From: Frigidibacter mobilis
Lineage (GTDB): Bacteria; Pseudomonadota; Alphaproteobacteria; Rhodobacterales; Rhodobacteraceae
Assembly (NCBI RefSeq): GCF_001620265.1
Contig: NZ_CP012661.1
Span: 992,001 to 1,056,000, forward strand
Length of the DNA stretch: 64,000 bases
Direction: 5' to 3'
Shown here piece after piece: positions 31,135 through 42,268 of this stretch (position 1 is the stretch's first letter; each line of letters opens with the position of its first letter). The position numbers were made by a program, and so were the translations under genes. The notes below the pieces were generated by a model that searched no databases, was not told the DNA's origin, and saw only the letters and a list, made by a program, of their open reading frames with translations.

Positions 31135-31266
31135 TGCGTGCTGCAAACTTACCTGCCGGAAATAACATGAACAGTGTCTTTAGGTTTTGGCCGCACCCAA
31201 TACTGGTGTTCATGTTATTTGTCCGTTCCAGTCCGAATTTGCGTGCAAACCCTGTTATTTGCGTGC
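31135..31266. repeat. Repeat-rich candidate attachment/recombinase-binding site
   Basis: A perfect 14-bp inverted repeat is present: AAATAACATGAACA at 31160-31173 and TGTTCATGTTATTT at 31207-31220, separated by 33 bp. Around it are three direct copies of TGCGTGC (31135, 31240, 31260) and a second TGTTATTTG (31253) repeating the one at 31213. It lies just upstream of the first tyrosine recombinase. This arrangement of paired core arms plus direct repeats suits a recombinase and excisionase binding region. It could equally be a transcriptional operator for the integrase operon. Confidence 0.55.
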
Positions 31267-31296
31267 TGACCTGAACCCAGAAATTGGAGCTATCCT

Positions 31297-33162
31297 ATGT
31301 TCGATCACTCTCGGTTCACCGTTCAGGACGCCCTCGACCTCATTGAATCTGGCACACCGCCACTGGCCTTCGGGACCGGCGTCGCTGTCTATCGTGCGGC
31401 AGTGAAGCGGCTAGCCAAGACGTCGGTCCCTAGCCTGTTGACTGGCGACTTGGCGACGATCCCGATGAGCCTTGCCTTTGTCGACCTGCTGTTCAGCCGC
31501 ATTGAACTGCAGCCGCCAGTATCGAAAAAGGAGCGGGACCATCGATCGCAATGGAAGAGCCGCCTGCGGACCATCGCCCGGCTCCTCGAGGGCGTTCCGG
31601 TCGTCGGCACGACGGCCGGGTGGGACGCCTGCCTGGCGGCAGTCAAGAGTTTGGCGAAGGCACGCGGGTTGAAAGAGCAAGCTCTGATCCCGATCACCAG
31701 CACAATTCGCCAGGCCGCGGTCGAGGACGGACGCGAACCTTCCGATCTGACGCATGACTGGCTGGTAAATATCATCAAGAAGTCGAGCCCGAAGCGGCGC
31801 GACAGCCTCAGACAAGGGGCAAAGCTTCTCGACGATTTCTGGCCTGAGCTTCCCTCACAGCTTCGTCCATCTAGGCGCTTCGGAGCAGTCGAGATCGTTT
31901 CACTCAAGCGCCGATCCCTTCCGCTACCACCCCGGGTTGCTGAACAGCTCGAAGCCTACCTCGCCCGGCGCGTAGCTGGAAAAACGGCACAGGGGTTTGT
32001 GCGCGAGGTTACGGTCGAGAAGGGGCTAAAGGCCGAGGAGAGCACGAATATCTATCGTCAGGCCCTGGGTTGGCTGTTCGACTGCCTCTGTGTGGCAGGC
32101 GAACTGACGCCTGAAGCTGAACTCGAGATCGCTGATCTCGCACGGCTCGACTGGCTGTGCAAAGTCGCCGTCGAGGCGCTTGCCGATGAAGCGGCAGACG
32201 ATGGCGAGCCGCGGGTGTTCCCTTGGCAACCCATCGTAGCGAAAACGATCTACAACCGCACATCGAGCCTTGTCACGATGTTCGGCTTTCTCAGCCCCTC
32301 GTTCCTGAAGCAGCAGGTCGAGCTGCGTGATCCTGAGGCCCCCAGCCCGGAAGTCGTCGATGCGGCGGGTCTGCAACGAATTCTCAGCGTTCGTGTCAGT
32401 AACGAAATGACCTATGCGCATCGCACCTTCTGTCGCGCCCTGGTCATTGAGACGGACCAGCAACGCCTGCTCCTGAGCATGCACATGATCTGCTGGTCAG
32501 ACGCTCAGAGACGCTGGAAAACTTTCAAGCAACAGGGACGACATGAGCGGATGCAGACCATGAACCTCTGCATCCTGGCCGCGATCCTCTCCCTCGTGGT
32601 CCACATCCCGTTCCGTGCCCGGACCGTGACCGAAATGGCTCTGGAAGGAAGCAGACCGGATCTCTCCCTGCCCAAGGGTGGAAAGCGGATCGAGTTCCAT
32701 ATTGCAGCTAAGCGGATGAAGGTGCCGAAAGACTTCGATGCTGTCCTGGAAGACACCAAATTGAGCCGGCCACGCCAGATCCTCGACTGGTTCATCGCAG
32801 GTCCGCGCCAGGAACTCCTGAAAGATCCTCAGTTGCTTCCGCTCGAGAACAGGCGCCCGGAGCGGCTCTTCTGCGGCGTCGGGCGAGCCCGCTACAATCG
32901 GGTCTTGGTCGAATGGACGGAAGAGGTCGGGCTGCGGATGACAACCCATCTGTTCCGTCATGCTCTTGCCTCCGTCCTTATCAACTGCTGCGGCTTGCCG
33001 CTTGCAGAGGCCGCCAACCTCCTCGGAAACTCGGCGGCCACCGCTGAGCGGCAATACGTGTTCCAGGATCTCATTCGGCGGAGGAGCGAAGCTATTCAGA
33101 ACCTGGCCAATCATCGAGAGCACCTGGTCGAGACGCGCCATCCGGGACGGAGACGGAAATGA
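31297..33162 (+). CDS. Large tyrosine recombinase, 621 aa
   Basis: The C-terminal third is a phage-integrase catalytic domain: first Arg in HIPFRARTVTEMAL (about residue 447), HxxR in THLFRHALASVLI (about residue 551), then LLGNSAATAERQYVFQD with the nucleophilic Tyr (about residue 588). The N-terminal 400 residues, helical and long for the family, form an arm-binding/SAM-like region. The stop overlaps the start of the next recombinase (ATGA at 33159-33162). Two or three recombinases in tandem recall Tn554-type or recombinase-in-trio elements. Confidence 0.85.
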   Translation: MFDHSRFTVQDALDLIESGTPPLAFGTGVAVYRAAVKRLAKTSVPSLLTGDLATIPMSLAFVDLLFSRIELQPPVSKKERDHRSQWKSRLRTIARLLEGVPVVGTTAGWDACLAAVKSLAKARGLKEQALIPITSTIRQAAVEDGREPSDLTHDWLVNIIKKSSPKRRDSLRQGAKLLDDFWPELPSQLRPSRRFGAVEIVSLKRRSLPLPPRVAEQLEAYLARRVAGKTAQGFVREVTVEKGLKAEESTNIYRQALGWLFDCLCVAGELTPEAELEIADLARLDWLCKVAVEALADEAADDGEPRVFPWQPIVAKTIYNRTSSLVTMFGFLSPSFLKQQVELRDPEAPSPEVVDAAGLQRILSVRVSNEMTYAHRTFCRALVIETDQQRLLLSMHMICWSDAQRRWKTFKQQGRHERMQTMNLCILAAILSLVVHIPFRARTVTEMALEGSRPDLSLPKGGKRIEFHIAAKRMKVPKDFDAVLEDTKLSRPRQILDWFIAGPRQELLKDPQLLPLENRRPERLFCGVGRARYNRVLVEWTEEVGLRMTTHLFRHALASVLINCCGLPLAEAANLLGNSAATAERQYVFQDLIRRRSEAIQNLANHREHLVETRHPGRRRK

Positions 33163-34529
33163 CTGACGGCAACGGATCATCGGGCGCCTCTCGAGTCTCG
33201 AGATCGCGTCTCTACACCCAGCAGATCCTCTCGGAATACTTGCAGGTGCGTGAACAGCTGGAGCATGTCACGCCTCAGCTGCTGAAGACCTTCGCCCAAG
33301 GAAAGGTCGATATCCTCAGAAGGGTAGCCGCCGGCCTCAACAAGACGCAGCCGGGCCATCCCGATCTGCCTCTTATCCATTTTACCACCCATGAAATCGG
33401 CCGGTCCTTAGTTCCGATCGCCGTCAGCACCGGGCCTGGCAAGGGCCGAAAGCCGGTCATCTCAATCCCTCTCGGAGAGGTGCCGCAGGCGTTTCTGGAT
33501 GTAATACGCGGCAGCCACTATAAGCCACGGTTCCAAGAGGACCTTACCGTCGCACTTCGGGAAGTTCTCGGCGCGGCGCGGCGCGCAAGCCTGCCCGAAA
33601 TCCTGAACAGAGAAAGCCTGGTCGCCTTCCGTGCAGAACTCGAGACCCGGGAGCAATCCGCGAAGACCACTGCAAAAAAGGTGCTGGACTGCAAGTGTCT
33701 CGGTCTCCTATTCAAGCTTGATGCCGAGACGATGGCACTTCTCACCAATGAGCTTCGCGCTGCGAAACTCGAAGCCGAACTGGCGCCTTCCCAGCGACAT
33801 GCCGCCTTCCGGGCGGCGCCGCTTACGCCACTGGACTACGCCCGCCTCGCCAGAAGTGTGTCCGAGGAAGCCTATGCATGTGTGGGAAACCGGCAGAGCA
33901 TTCATCGCCTGTTCACAACGGCTGCTGCCCTGGCCTTTTTGTCATTCCTTCCTGATCGCATTGCTGACATCCTGAAGCTGATCTTGGGCCAAGGTGTCAC
34001 GCGAGACGTCCGCGGCTGGTCCTCCAGCTACTTTTCGAACAAGAGCGACGTTGACCGCTCGATCGACCTGCTTCCCGATCAACTGACCCCTTACCTCGAT
34101 GACCTGGTTCTCCTGGGTGCTGATCCAGGACCGCAAGGGAGGGATCTTATGCGGCTCTACCGTCACAGGGTTGAAGCCGAAGCCCCCCTCTTCGCACGAA
34201 CCGACTTGCATCGTGCCTACAGCCCCGGCCGAATTTTCGAACTGGTCAAAGAGAGAACGGGTCACGGGCCGCATGCGGCACGCAAGGCGATGACCGACTA
34301 TCAAGCTGAGATCGGAGGATCGCCGCGCGACATCATGAACCTGCTTGGGCACCGGCGAATTGCTACGTCGGAGAAGCACTACGCGGTCCGCGCCGCGGCC
34401 ATACGGAGGCAGCGAGCAACGGAGGAGGTCGGCCATCTGAGGTCGGCCCTGGATGATGGCCCGTGGCGCATCCCGAGCGGCAAGCTGATTGACCTGAGCC
34501 GGATCTGCGGAGACCTGGATCGAGCATGA
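33159..34529 (+). CDS. Second tyrosine recombinase, 456 aa
   Basis: Integrase-like catalytic domain in the last 150 residues: a degenerate first-Arg region (PDRIADILKLIL), HAARKAMTDYQAE as the HxxR box, and MNLLGHRRIATSEKHYAVRA with Tyr at the nucleophile position. The N-terminal half is a helical core-binding domain. It is translationally coupled to the 621-aa recombinase. The two probably act together as a hetero-oligomer, as known for Tn554 TnpA/TnpB. Confidence 0.8.
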   Translation: MTDGNGSSGASRVSRSRLYTQQILSEYLQVREQLEHVTPQLLKTFAQGKVDILRRVAAGLNKTQPGHPDLPLIHFTTHEIGRSLVPIAVSTGPGKGRKPVISIPLGEVPQAFLDVIRGSHYKPRFQEDLTVALREVLGAARRASLPEILNRESLVAFRAELETREQSAKTTAKKVLDCKCLGLLFKLDAETMALLTNELRAAKLEAELAPSQRHAAFRAAPLTPLDYARLARSVSEEAYACVGNRQSIHRLFTTAAALAFLSFLPDRIADILKLILGQGVTRDVRGWSSSYFSNKSDVDRSIDLLPDQLTPYLDDLVLLGADPGPQGRDLMRLYRHRVEAEAPLFARTDLHRAYSPGRIFELVKERTGHGPHAARKAMTDYQAEIGGSPRDIMNLLGHRRIATSEKHYAVRAAAIRRQRATEEVGHLRSALDDGPWRIPSGKLIDLSRICGDLDRA

Positions 34530-35386
34530 CGCGGTGGCCGTTGCTGGGCAGATCGCCTCTTTGCGAAAATCGTCGAGAGACGGAGACGGGAGAAGCATGC
34601 GCCGGCCGGTTTGCGAAAAAGCATCCAAGATCGCTCTAGGCCAAGCCCGTCGCCGATCCACCGCAACTAGCGGTCAGGAGGCATCCAGTGCTGCTTCCCC
34701 TCCGAACCTGACCAGTTCCACGCTTGCGCGCGTCGGCTGCAGGCCGATTCGAAGGGTGCCCGGCAAGCTGCGGGCAGATCTACCGACGGGGCGATATCCC
34801 TACGTCTTGATCTGAAGTGACCCGGCGGCCCACGGCCGAGAATGGGAGGAATGCTCATGCGAAAAACTGGAAGAAAAAGCGGATGACGCCCTTAGTTTGC
34901 AGGGGAAACGCCGGTAGGATTGACTAGTGAAAAAATGTCTCGTAAAGTATTGAATAATAAAGAGAATGTTCTTTCTGGGCCTTGCGTCTCATGTTTGTGC
35001 CGGGTATCAAGCGGCATTGCAACCTGAGGGCTACGCCGTGATCACCCGCTTCCGCACCTTACCGATGCTTTCAGTCAAATCCGTTGACAGGTTGGCAGCG
35101 CTGATAGGCGTCAATGGGTGCTCAGCCTTGTGCGCGTCCCGGCGGCGCCCACTGGCCTGACGATGGGCTGAGCGGCGCTGCAGCCACCACGGCCTGAAAG
35201 CGGCTCGTGCTCTAACCCCTGACTTCAACGAATGCACATGTGCGAGGACGGACACCCTTCCGCCCGACGCCGCTCTCATGCCTGACCGGCACCACGCCCT
35301 GCATCGCCTACGCGGTGCGCGGTCCTTCAGGGCAGCACCCCTTCCTGCAATCTCAACACGCATCCAAGATGTGACCAGGACAGCAG
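34530..35386. other. Long gap after the recombinases, no gene recognised
   Basis: 857 bp with no open frame of coding character. TTTGCGAAAA occurs at 34560-34569 and again at 34610-34619, with a shorter GCGAAAAA near 34859. These could mark a recombinase end region. An AT-rich segment at 34920-34975 may contain the promoter for the downstream ATPase gene. Otherwise I see nothing. Confidence 0.4.
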
Positions 35387-36491
35387 ATGACGAACTCTTC
35401 CTCATCCGACACGAAACCTGCGCGCCCGTTGCTCACGCGCATTCCATTCATCGAAGCCCGGTTCCCCGATCCGAACTACACCAGCAGCAAGCTCGTGGAC
35501 CGCTTCAACAGCTTTTGGTCCGCGATCCGTGAAGCGAAGGTTGGTCCGAAGCCTGAGGCCCGGGAGCTTCCCGAAGACGGGTTGATCAACATGGAGGAGA
35601 TCGACGAGTGGATGGATCAGGTCAGCATGCCCTACTCGGTCACGCAGCGGATCAAGCGACGGGCCGCTCGCCTCGCCGAGGCGCACAAGCAGCGCAGCCC
35701 CATGACTCATTTGCAAGATGGCGACTTGAGAAGGCTCGAACTCGTCCGTGGCGGCGTCGACCTGGTCCGGATCCGGTCGGAGCACGAAGCCGATGAGATC
35801 GCCTCCAAGGTTCACGAGGAATTCCCCTGGATGGCGCCTGCCACGGATGTCCTCTGGAACGCCATGCGCCTCTCGGTCCGGAACGGCGAACCCGGCTTCA
35901 GGCTGTCCCCTCTCCTGCTGGACGGGCCGCCGGGCATTGGCAAATCGACCTGGGCCCGGCACCTCGCGAAGCTGATCGGCACTGAGGAAGTCGCGATCGA
36001 CGCCAGCGGCGAAGGCGCGGGCTTCGGCATCATCGGGTTGCAGCGTGGATGGGGCTCTGCGCTGCCGGGACGTCCGCTGGCGCTGATCCTTCAGGAGATG
36101 ATCGGCAACCCGCTCGTCATCATCGACGAGGTCGAGAAAGCAGGATCGACAAGCAACTCGAAGGGCCAGACCTTCAGCCTGACCACCTCGTTGCTGCCTT
36201 TGCTCGAAAAGACGACGGCCCGAGGCTGGAACTGCCCCTACTTCCGTGTGCCTTTCGACATGTCGTGGATTTCTTGGGTCCTGACTTCGAACAATGCCTT
36301 CCTGCTGCCGCCTCCCTTTCGCAGTCGTTGCACCGAAATCGAAGTGCGAAACCTGACCGTGAAGGAGTTGCAGACCTTCGTGCTGCGGGAACAGCTTCGA
36401 CGCGGGTTGTCCGACGACGTAACGGCTGGAATCATCGGTGCCTTAGAGCGGTCTGCTAAATTCAGGATCCGGCCAAGCCTGCGCACGGCAA
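35387..36491 (+). pseudogene. AAA+ ATPase (Lon-like), 3' end interrupted by IS21
   Basis: Encodes an AAA+ ATPase of about 385 aa when restored. Walker A is GPPGIGKST (about residues 180-188), Walker B is PLVIIDEVEKAG, followed by sensor-1-like SWVLTSNNAF and an arginine-finger-like PFRSRCTEIEV. The N-terminus (residues 1-130) is unique and charged. IS21 cuts it 15 or so residues before the natural stop. The present frame reads into the IS and ends in WRDIAVEC, giving a 377-aa protein that may still work. Restored, the C-terminus reads SLRTAIRMIERAELQDARPV and stops at 39205. Next downstream is a HAD hydrolase gene. Confidence 0.85.
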
Positions 36492-36580
36492 TGTGGCGCG
36501 ACATCGCAGTTGAGTGCTGAGCGACATCGCAGGTGGATGACGGTGACGTTTTTTGACGGTGCCGGTTTGCGGCCGTCAGA

Positions 36581-37443
36581 TCAAGTTTCGATGTCGCTGC
36601 TCAATGTCGCTGGCCGCGAGTTGTCCTTCGCTGTGGCGGTCTCCTTTTCGGGCTGTTGTTTGTCGCGGTCATCTTCGATGTCGCTGAGCGATGTCGCGGC
36701 GGCATAGGCGGCACGGCGTCGGTAGCTTTCGACGTTCATTTCGAAGATTGTCGCATGGTGGACGAGCCGGTCGATGGCGGCGATGGTCATCGCCCTGTCG
36801 GGGAAGATGGCGTCCCAACCACTGAACGGCTGATTGGCCGTGATCATGATAGAGCGCCGCTCGTATCGTGCGGAGATGAGCTCGAAGAGGGCACTGGTCT
36901 CGGCCTGATCCTTTCGCACGTACGACAGGTCGTCGAGGATGAGCAGGTCGAACTTGTCGAGCTTCGCGATCTCCTGAGTGAGCGCCAGGTCCTGCCGCGC
37001 CACTTGCAGGCGTTGGACCAGGTCCGACGTCCTTGCCATAAGCACACGGTACCCTCGTTGGATGAGTTCGTATCCGATGGCCCCCGCGAGGTGCGTCTTG
37101 CCCGAGCCGGGCGGGCCGAAGGCCAGCAAATTGTGCCCTGCCTGCAGCCAGCTGTCGCCTTCGACCAGCGCTCTGACGCGGGCCTGGCTCAAGGTGGGGA
37201 CCGCCAGGAAGTCGAAGGCGTCGAGCGTTTTCCCTTGTGGCAGCCTTGCAGCGGCAAGATGACGTTGGATGCGGCGCTGTTCCCGCTCGCTCAGCTCCAG
37301 CTCGCACAGCGCCGCCAACAAGCGTTCGGCCGGCCAACCCTCCTTGTCGGCACGGGTGCAGAACTCCGGCCAGAGGCGGGCAACCGTGGGCAGCCTGAGC
37401 GCCGTCAGTAAGGTCGGCAGTGTTGCGGTTTCCACGGTCATGC

Positions 37444-37447
<4 letters not shown>
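36581..37447 (-). CDS. istB: IS21 helper ATPase IstB, 288 aa
   Basis: DnaC/DnaA-like ATPase that assists the IstA transposase. Walker A is GPPGSGKTH in LAFGPPGSGKTHLAG; Walker B is LLILDDLSYV; sensor region SIMITANQPFSGWD. The C-terminus carries an extra charged tail beyond the usual family end. The start overlaps the likely istA stop (ATGA at 37444-37447), giving translational coupling. Confidence 0.95.
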
Positions 37448-39101
<1,654 letters not shown>

Positions 39102-39152
39102 ACCACCTGCAATGTCGCGCTGTTTCACCAGCGGTGTCGCTGCACACGGCAA

Positions 39153-39205
39153 TTCGGATGATCGAGCGCGCGGAGCTGCAGGATGCCCGCCCGGTGGTGC
39201 ACTGA
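39153..39205 (+). pseudogene. 3' end of the AAA+ ATPase gene, displaced by IS21
   Basis: This short stretch completes the ATPase frame when IS21 and one CGGCAA are removed (codons for IRMIERAELQDARPVVH, then TGA at 39203-39205). It has no start and is not translated alone. It places the natural end of the ATPase gene 42 bp before the HAD gene, supporting an original two-gene operon. Confidence 0.85.
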
Positions 39206-39247
39206 CGTGAACCAGCTGGAGACAAGCCTCAAACGAGGATCACGGCC

Positions 39248-40018
39248 ATGATGGCACTCCGGGCAATCAGCATCGTGATGGTCGGCTTGGCGCTGACATG
39301 TATCCTGTCACGGCGGAGGACGGCGGCGCGTCGTCCGACCTCGAAGCGAAGCGATGAAAGCGCTGCCGACGCGCCACTCCCGCCGCCGACGACCATCCTG
39401 GTTGAACCGGACGACCTGCGGGGCATCCGCGTCGTTGCGTTCGATGCCTTCGGCACGCTCGTCCGGATCACCGACCGGCGGAATCTCTGGCGTGAGATTG
39501 GCCAGCGCGCCAACCGCCGAGTTGATGCAAGGTGCGTGCCGGGGACGCTGGAGGAGCATGTCGCAGCCTGCGGCGTCCGCTGGGAGCCCCGTTGGGCCGC
39601 GGAGCTCGAGGCGGAGCTTCAGTCGATCGAGCTCTTTGCGGATACCCTTGAGGCCTTGGCCGAACTGAGGGAAGCGGGCTATCGGTTGGCAGTCGTCTCG
39701 AATCTTGCCACACCCTACGTCCAGCCGCTGCGGACGGCGCTAGGCAGCCGGTTCGATGCGGAGATCTATTCCTGCGAGGTTGGGGCCGCGAAACCTCAAC
39801 CAGCGATTTACGCGGCGCTCTGCGCCGCGCTGGACATCGCGCCGCGCGAGATCCTCATGGTCGGAGACCGCCATGTGTCTGACGTCGAGGGGGCGCAGCG
39901 GTTTGGCATCCGCGCGTTGCACGTCGTGCGCGGCGGCGACACCGCGCTCGCCAACAGCATCTCCTCGCCCCGGGACGTCTCCCGACTGCTGCCTGGCCGC
40001 ACTTCTGAGCAGCCATGA
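39248..40018 (+). CDS. HAD-superfamily hydrolase, 256 aa
   Basis: HAD motifs in order: I, VAFDAFGTL (nucleophile Asp near residue 66); II, LAVVSNLA; III, GAAKPQP with Lys; IV, MVGDRHVSDVEGA. The first 24 residues from the chosen ATG form a hydrophobic segment (ISIVMVGLALTCIL) followed by an Arg-rich stretch. Either it is membrane-anchored or the true start is later; the core begins at about residue 50. GAGGA lies upstream of the first ATG. It follows the interrupted AAA+ gene and was probably its operon partner. Substrate unknown. Confidence 0.8.
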   Translation: MMALRAISIVMVGLALTCILSRRRTAARRPTSKRSDESAADAPLPPPTTILVEPDDLRGIRVVAFDAFGTLVRITDRRNLWREIGQRANRRVDARCVPGTLEEHVAACGVRWEPRWAAELEAELQSIELFADTLEALAELREAGYRLAVVSNLATPYVQPLRTALGSRFDAEIYSCEVGAAKPQPAIYAALCAALDIAPREILMVGDRHVSDVEGAQRFGIRALHVVRGGDTALANSISSPRDVSRLLPGRTSEQP

Positions 40019-40071
40019 TACTGCGACGTGTCCCAAAATCCGGCCTTGCTGGCCCTGCCGATCAGTCCGTC

Positions 40072-40311
40072 GGCTTAATCGGCAAGCAACGTGATGAACT
40101 TGATCCAGCTTACAGGTCGGACCAGCGTGATCTGATGCCAGGATTCCGGCCCGACAATTGGTTCTACGGCCACATACACCATAAAGCTGAAGCACAGGAA
40201 GGCGAAACCATCATCCGGAACATCTCGCTTGGCTATCCCGAAGAGGTGCCGGTGGGTCAGGAAGCAGGAGTGCTTCTGCGCGGGATGGTAGACACCAGAG
40301 CCGCCCGCTAG
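40072..40311 (+). pseudogene. Second metallophosphoesterase C-terminal fragment
   Basis: Encodes NWFYGHIHHKAEAQEGETII and NISLGYPEEVPVGQEAGVLL, homologous to the fragment at 23982-24275 but clearly diverged. The upstream metal-binding motifs are missing, and the frame runs into unrelated sequence near 40072. It is a remnant. Confidence 0.7.
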
Positions 40312-40406
40312 CCGAACACCTGTCTTATTCCGAGCTTTGAATGAATAGAGACGTCGAAGAAGACCCGGAGAGCGTCTTCTTTGCGTTAGCCCGACCTTCA
40401 CCTTGA

Positions 40407-41498
40407 ATGGAAATACTCAGCACTATGACGACACGAACGACTTGCCAATTGGCAGCAATCGGCAAAAGAAACAATAGATCTGACGGATGGCTACCTTACT
40501 GGCGCCTGAAGAACACGGACCATCGTGATGCCGCGATTATTCCGATTTTTCTCGCAAGCGACCTTGATCATCTAGACATGTCATATAGCGCCACACATAT
40601 AGAACAGGCTATGTCTGCAAGTTCTTACATGGGTTTTCATGGGCTTAATGGTATGGTATATGGCTTCAGGAACCTGAAGGCTCCCGACTTTATTAAGGTT
40701 GGCAGATCGAAAGATGCCTGGCAAAGACTTCACCAGAGTCCCTGGAGTAAACAGCTTGGGTTTACCCAACACGCTGATCGTAAAGTTGAGTTTGTTGCAA
40801 TATGTCAGAATATTCATTCCAAGGAGGTTGAAACCGCGCTACACAGCGCTCTGAGCCATCTATCGGTTGACATCGATTGGGGCAAGGAATGGTTTGAAGC
40901 GGACGGCGCCGCCCTCGCCGAGATAATTGAAACCATCGCAGATCGCAACCAAGAAGAGATCTGGATTGATCGCCTTTCAAGAGCTTTATCAACATACACA
41001 GATCCACAGCAGGTCGTGGATACCGTTCTGGATGCGGATACTTCATCTCTGCCCGCTTCGTTTGCGAAACTTGGATTCCCCTCTTCGATTCGCCGGCGCG
41101 GCGCCAGTGTCGAAATTGAAACACTTCTTTGGTGCCCCGTTCGCTACGGGAATTCCTACCCGGATGCGCACTTCGATTTTTTTGCCGGAGAATACCCAAC
41201 ATACGATGCTGGGCTGTCTGCAGAAATGCGGGCATTCGCAGTGAGCGGCGAGGCGATGATTCCCGATGTTTACACAGTGGACGGGGAAGTAGTATCTCGG
41301 GATCCATTCCAGTATGTTGAATCGGCAGAACTGATCTACCCTTTTGCAGAGGATTGGGAAATAGACGAGCGTAACGACGAGTGGGAAGTTGATGGCGCAG
41401 TATATAAAGTTTTGTTTTCGAAGTTAGCGCTGATCTCGGAGTCGTTTTTGATATCTGCAGGTAAGGTTAAGCGGCTTGGGTCGCGCTTGGTTGCGTAG
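40407..41498 (+). CDS. GIY-YIG (T5orf172/MUG113-type) nuclease-like protein, up to 363 aa
   Basis: Contains a GIY-YIG-like core: GMVYGFRNL, FIKVGRSKDAWQRLHQSPW, then FVAICQNIHSKEVETALHSA and WFEADGAALAEII, which is the T5orf172 variant. The core starts at about residue 80. The first ATG (40407) and several later ones (40578, 40629) are all possible starts, so the N-terminus is uncertain. The C-terminal 200 residues are acidic and match nothing I know. Base composition is AT-richer than the flanks, indicating transfer. Such proteins are frequent in phage and defence islands. Confidence 0.75.
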   Translation: MEILSTMTTRTTCQLAAIGKRNNRSDGWLPYWRLKNTDHRDAAIIPIFLASDLDHLDMSYSATHIEQAMSASSYMGFHGLNGMVYGFRNLKAPDFIKVGRSKDAWQRLHQSPWSKQLGFTQHADRKVEFVAICQNIHSKEVETALHSALSHLSVDIDWGKEWFEADGAALAEIIETIADRNQEEIWIDRLSRALSTYTDPQQVVDTVLDADTSSLPASFAKLGFPSSIRRRGASVEIETLLWCPVRYGNSYPDAHFDFFAGEYPTYDAGLSAEMRAFAVSGEAMIPDVYTVDGEVVSRDPFQYVESAELIYPFAEDWEIDERNDEWEVDGAVYKVLFSKLALISESFLISAGKVKRLGSRLVA

Positions 41499-41690
41499 GC
41501 AGCTTGAGCCGGTCCTTGGCCGATGAGGCGGTGTGACACCTGCTGATCCCTCGCGACGCAAAGAGCAACGCCTTCACCTTCGGCATGAAGCCGAAGATCC
41601 AGGTGGCGCGGCCAAAGGGTCGTCGGAGCAAGTGCTCCTTTCGGCGCCGATGAGTGCGGCACGCATGGTGCAGTCCAGGCACTGCAGCTC

Positions 41691-42023
41691 TCAGGCCGAG
41701 GCCCGGTCGAGCACTTCCTCAGCCCACTGGTTGAGGCTCTTGCCCTCCATCTCGGCCCGGATCGCTGCGCGCCGGTGAACCTCGGGCGCCACCCGGAACA
41801 TCACCTTGCCCGAGAAGGGCTTCTGCGGCTCTTTCCCAACGGCGGCGCAGGTCTGCACGTAATCGTCGAAGGCCTCATGGAAGGCGGCACGCAGATCCTC
41901 CACGCTGTCCGCATGGAAGCCGACCACGTCCTGAATCGCCGCGATGCGGCCGAACAGGATCTGATCCTCGTCATCGTATTCGATGCGAGCAGAGTATCCG
42001 TTGTAGGTCATCACATTGTTCAC
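41691..42023 (-). CDS. hicB: HicB-family antitoxin, 110 aa
   Basis: Type II antitoxin of a HicAB module. The N-terminal RNase H-like partial fold is visible (YNGYSARIEYDDEDQILFGR, then GFHADSVEDLRAAFHEAFDD). The C-terminal ribbon-helix-helix/Arc-type DNA-binding part reads VMFRVAPEVHRRAAIRAEME and KSLNQWAEEVL. It overlaps the end of hicA by 4 bp, the normal toxin-first order. It is expected to bind HicA and repress the operon. Confidence 0.92.
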   Translation of the reverse strand: MNNVMTYNGYSARIEYDDEDQILFGRIAAIQDVVGFHADSVEDLRAAFHEAFDDYVQTCAAVGKEPQKPFSGKVMFRVAPEVHRRAAIRAEMEGKSLNQWAEEVLDRASA

Positions 42024-42268
42024 GGCTTCACCCCTAGGCGCTCAAGACATGCGCGGGCATCGCGCACCTGATAGCGCTTCGCTTCCTTGTCCGGATGCGG
42101 TCGATGGAAGGTGTTAATCTCGCCGTCGCGGTCGAACCGCACTCGCGAGCCAGATCCTTCGATCACCCGGCACCCCACGGAAACCAGCAGGGACTCGATA
42201 TCCGCCCAAGCGATCGTGCCCGAGGTGGGCTCATTGAAGTCCGCCGATCCGGAGCGGTATTTCATCAT
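42020..42268 (-). CDS. hicA: HicA-family mRNA interferase, N-terminus replaced
   Basis: From 42238 downward the sequence is HicA: FNEPTSGTIAWADIESLL, VSVGCRVIEGSGSRVRF and NTFHRPHPDKEAKRYQV with the catalytic His. Upstream of 42238 the DNA belongs to the hydrolase gene read backwards, so the usual first 12-15 residues are lost. An in-frame ATG at 42268 or 42265 could still give an 81-82-aa protein beginning MMKYRSGSAD. Activity is uncertain. It is followed by hicB. Confidence 0.75.
   Translation of the reverse strand: MMKYRSGSADFNEPTSGTIAWADIESLLVSVGCRVIEGSGSRVRFDRDGEINTFHRPHPDKEAKRYQVRDARACLERLGVKP

Noticed and set aside
41467..41682. Possible small transposase or protein remnant on the minus strand
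   Set aside because: The frame has no start, no motif I can place and no conserved end. I could not support it as a feature.
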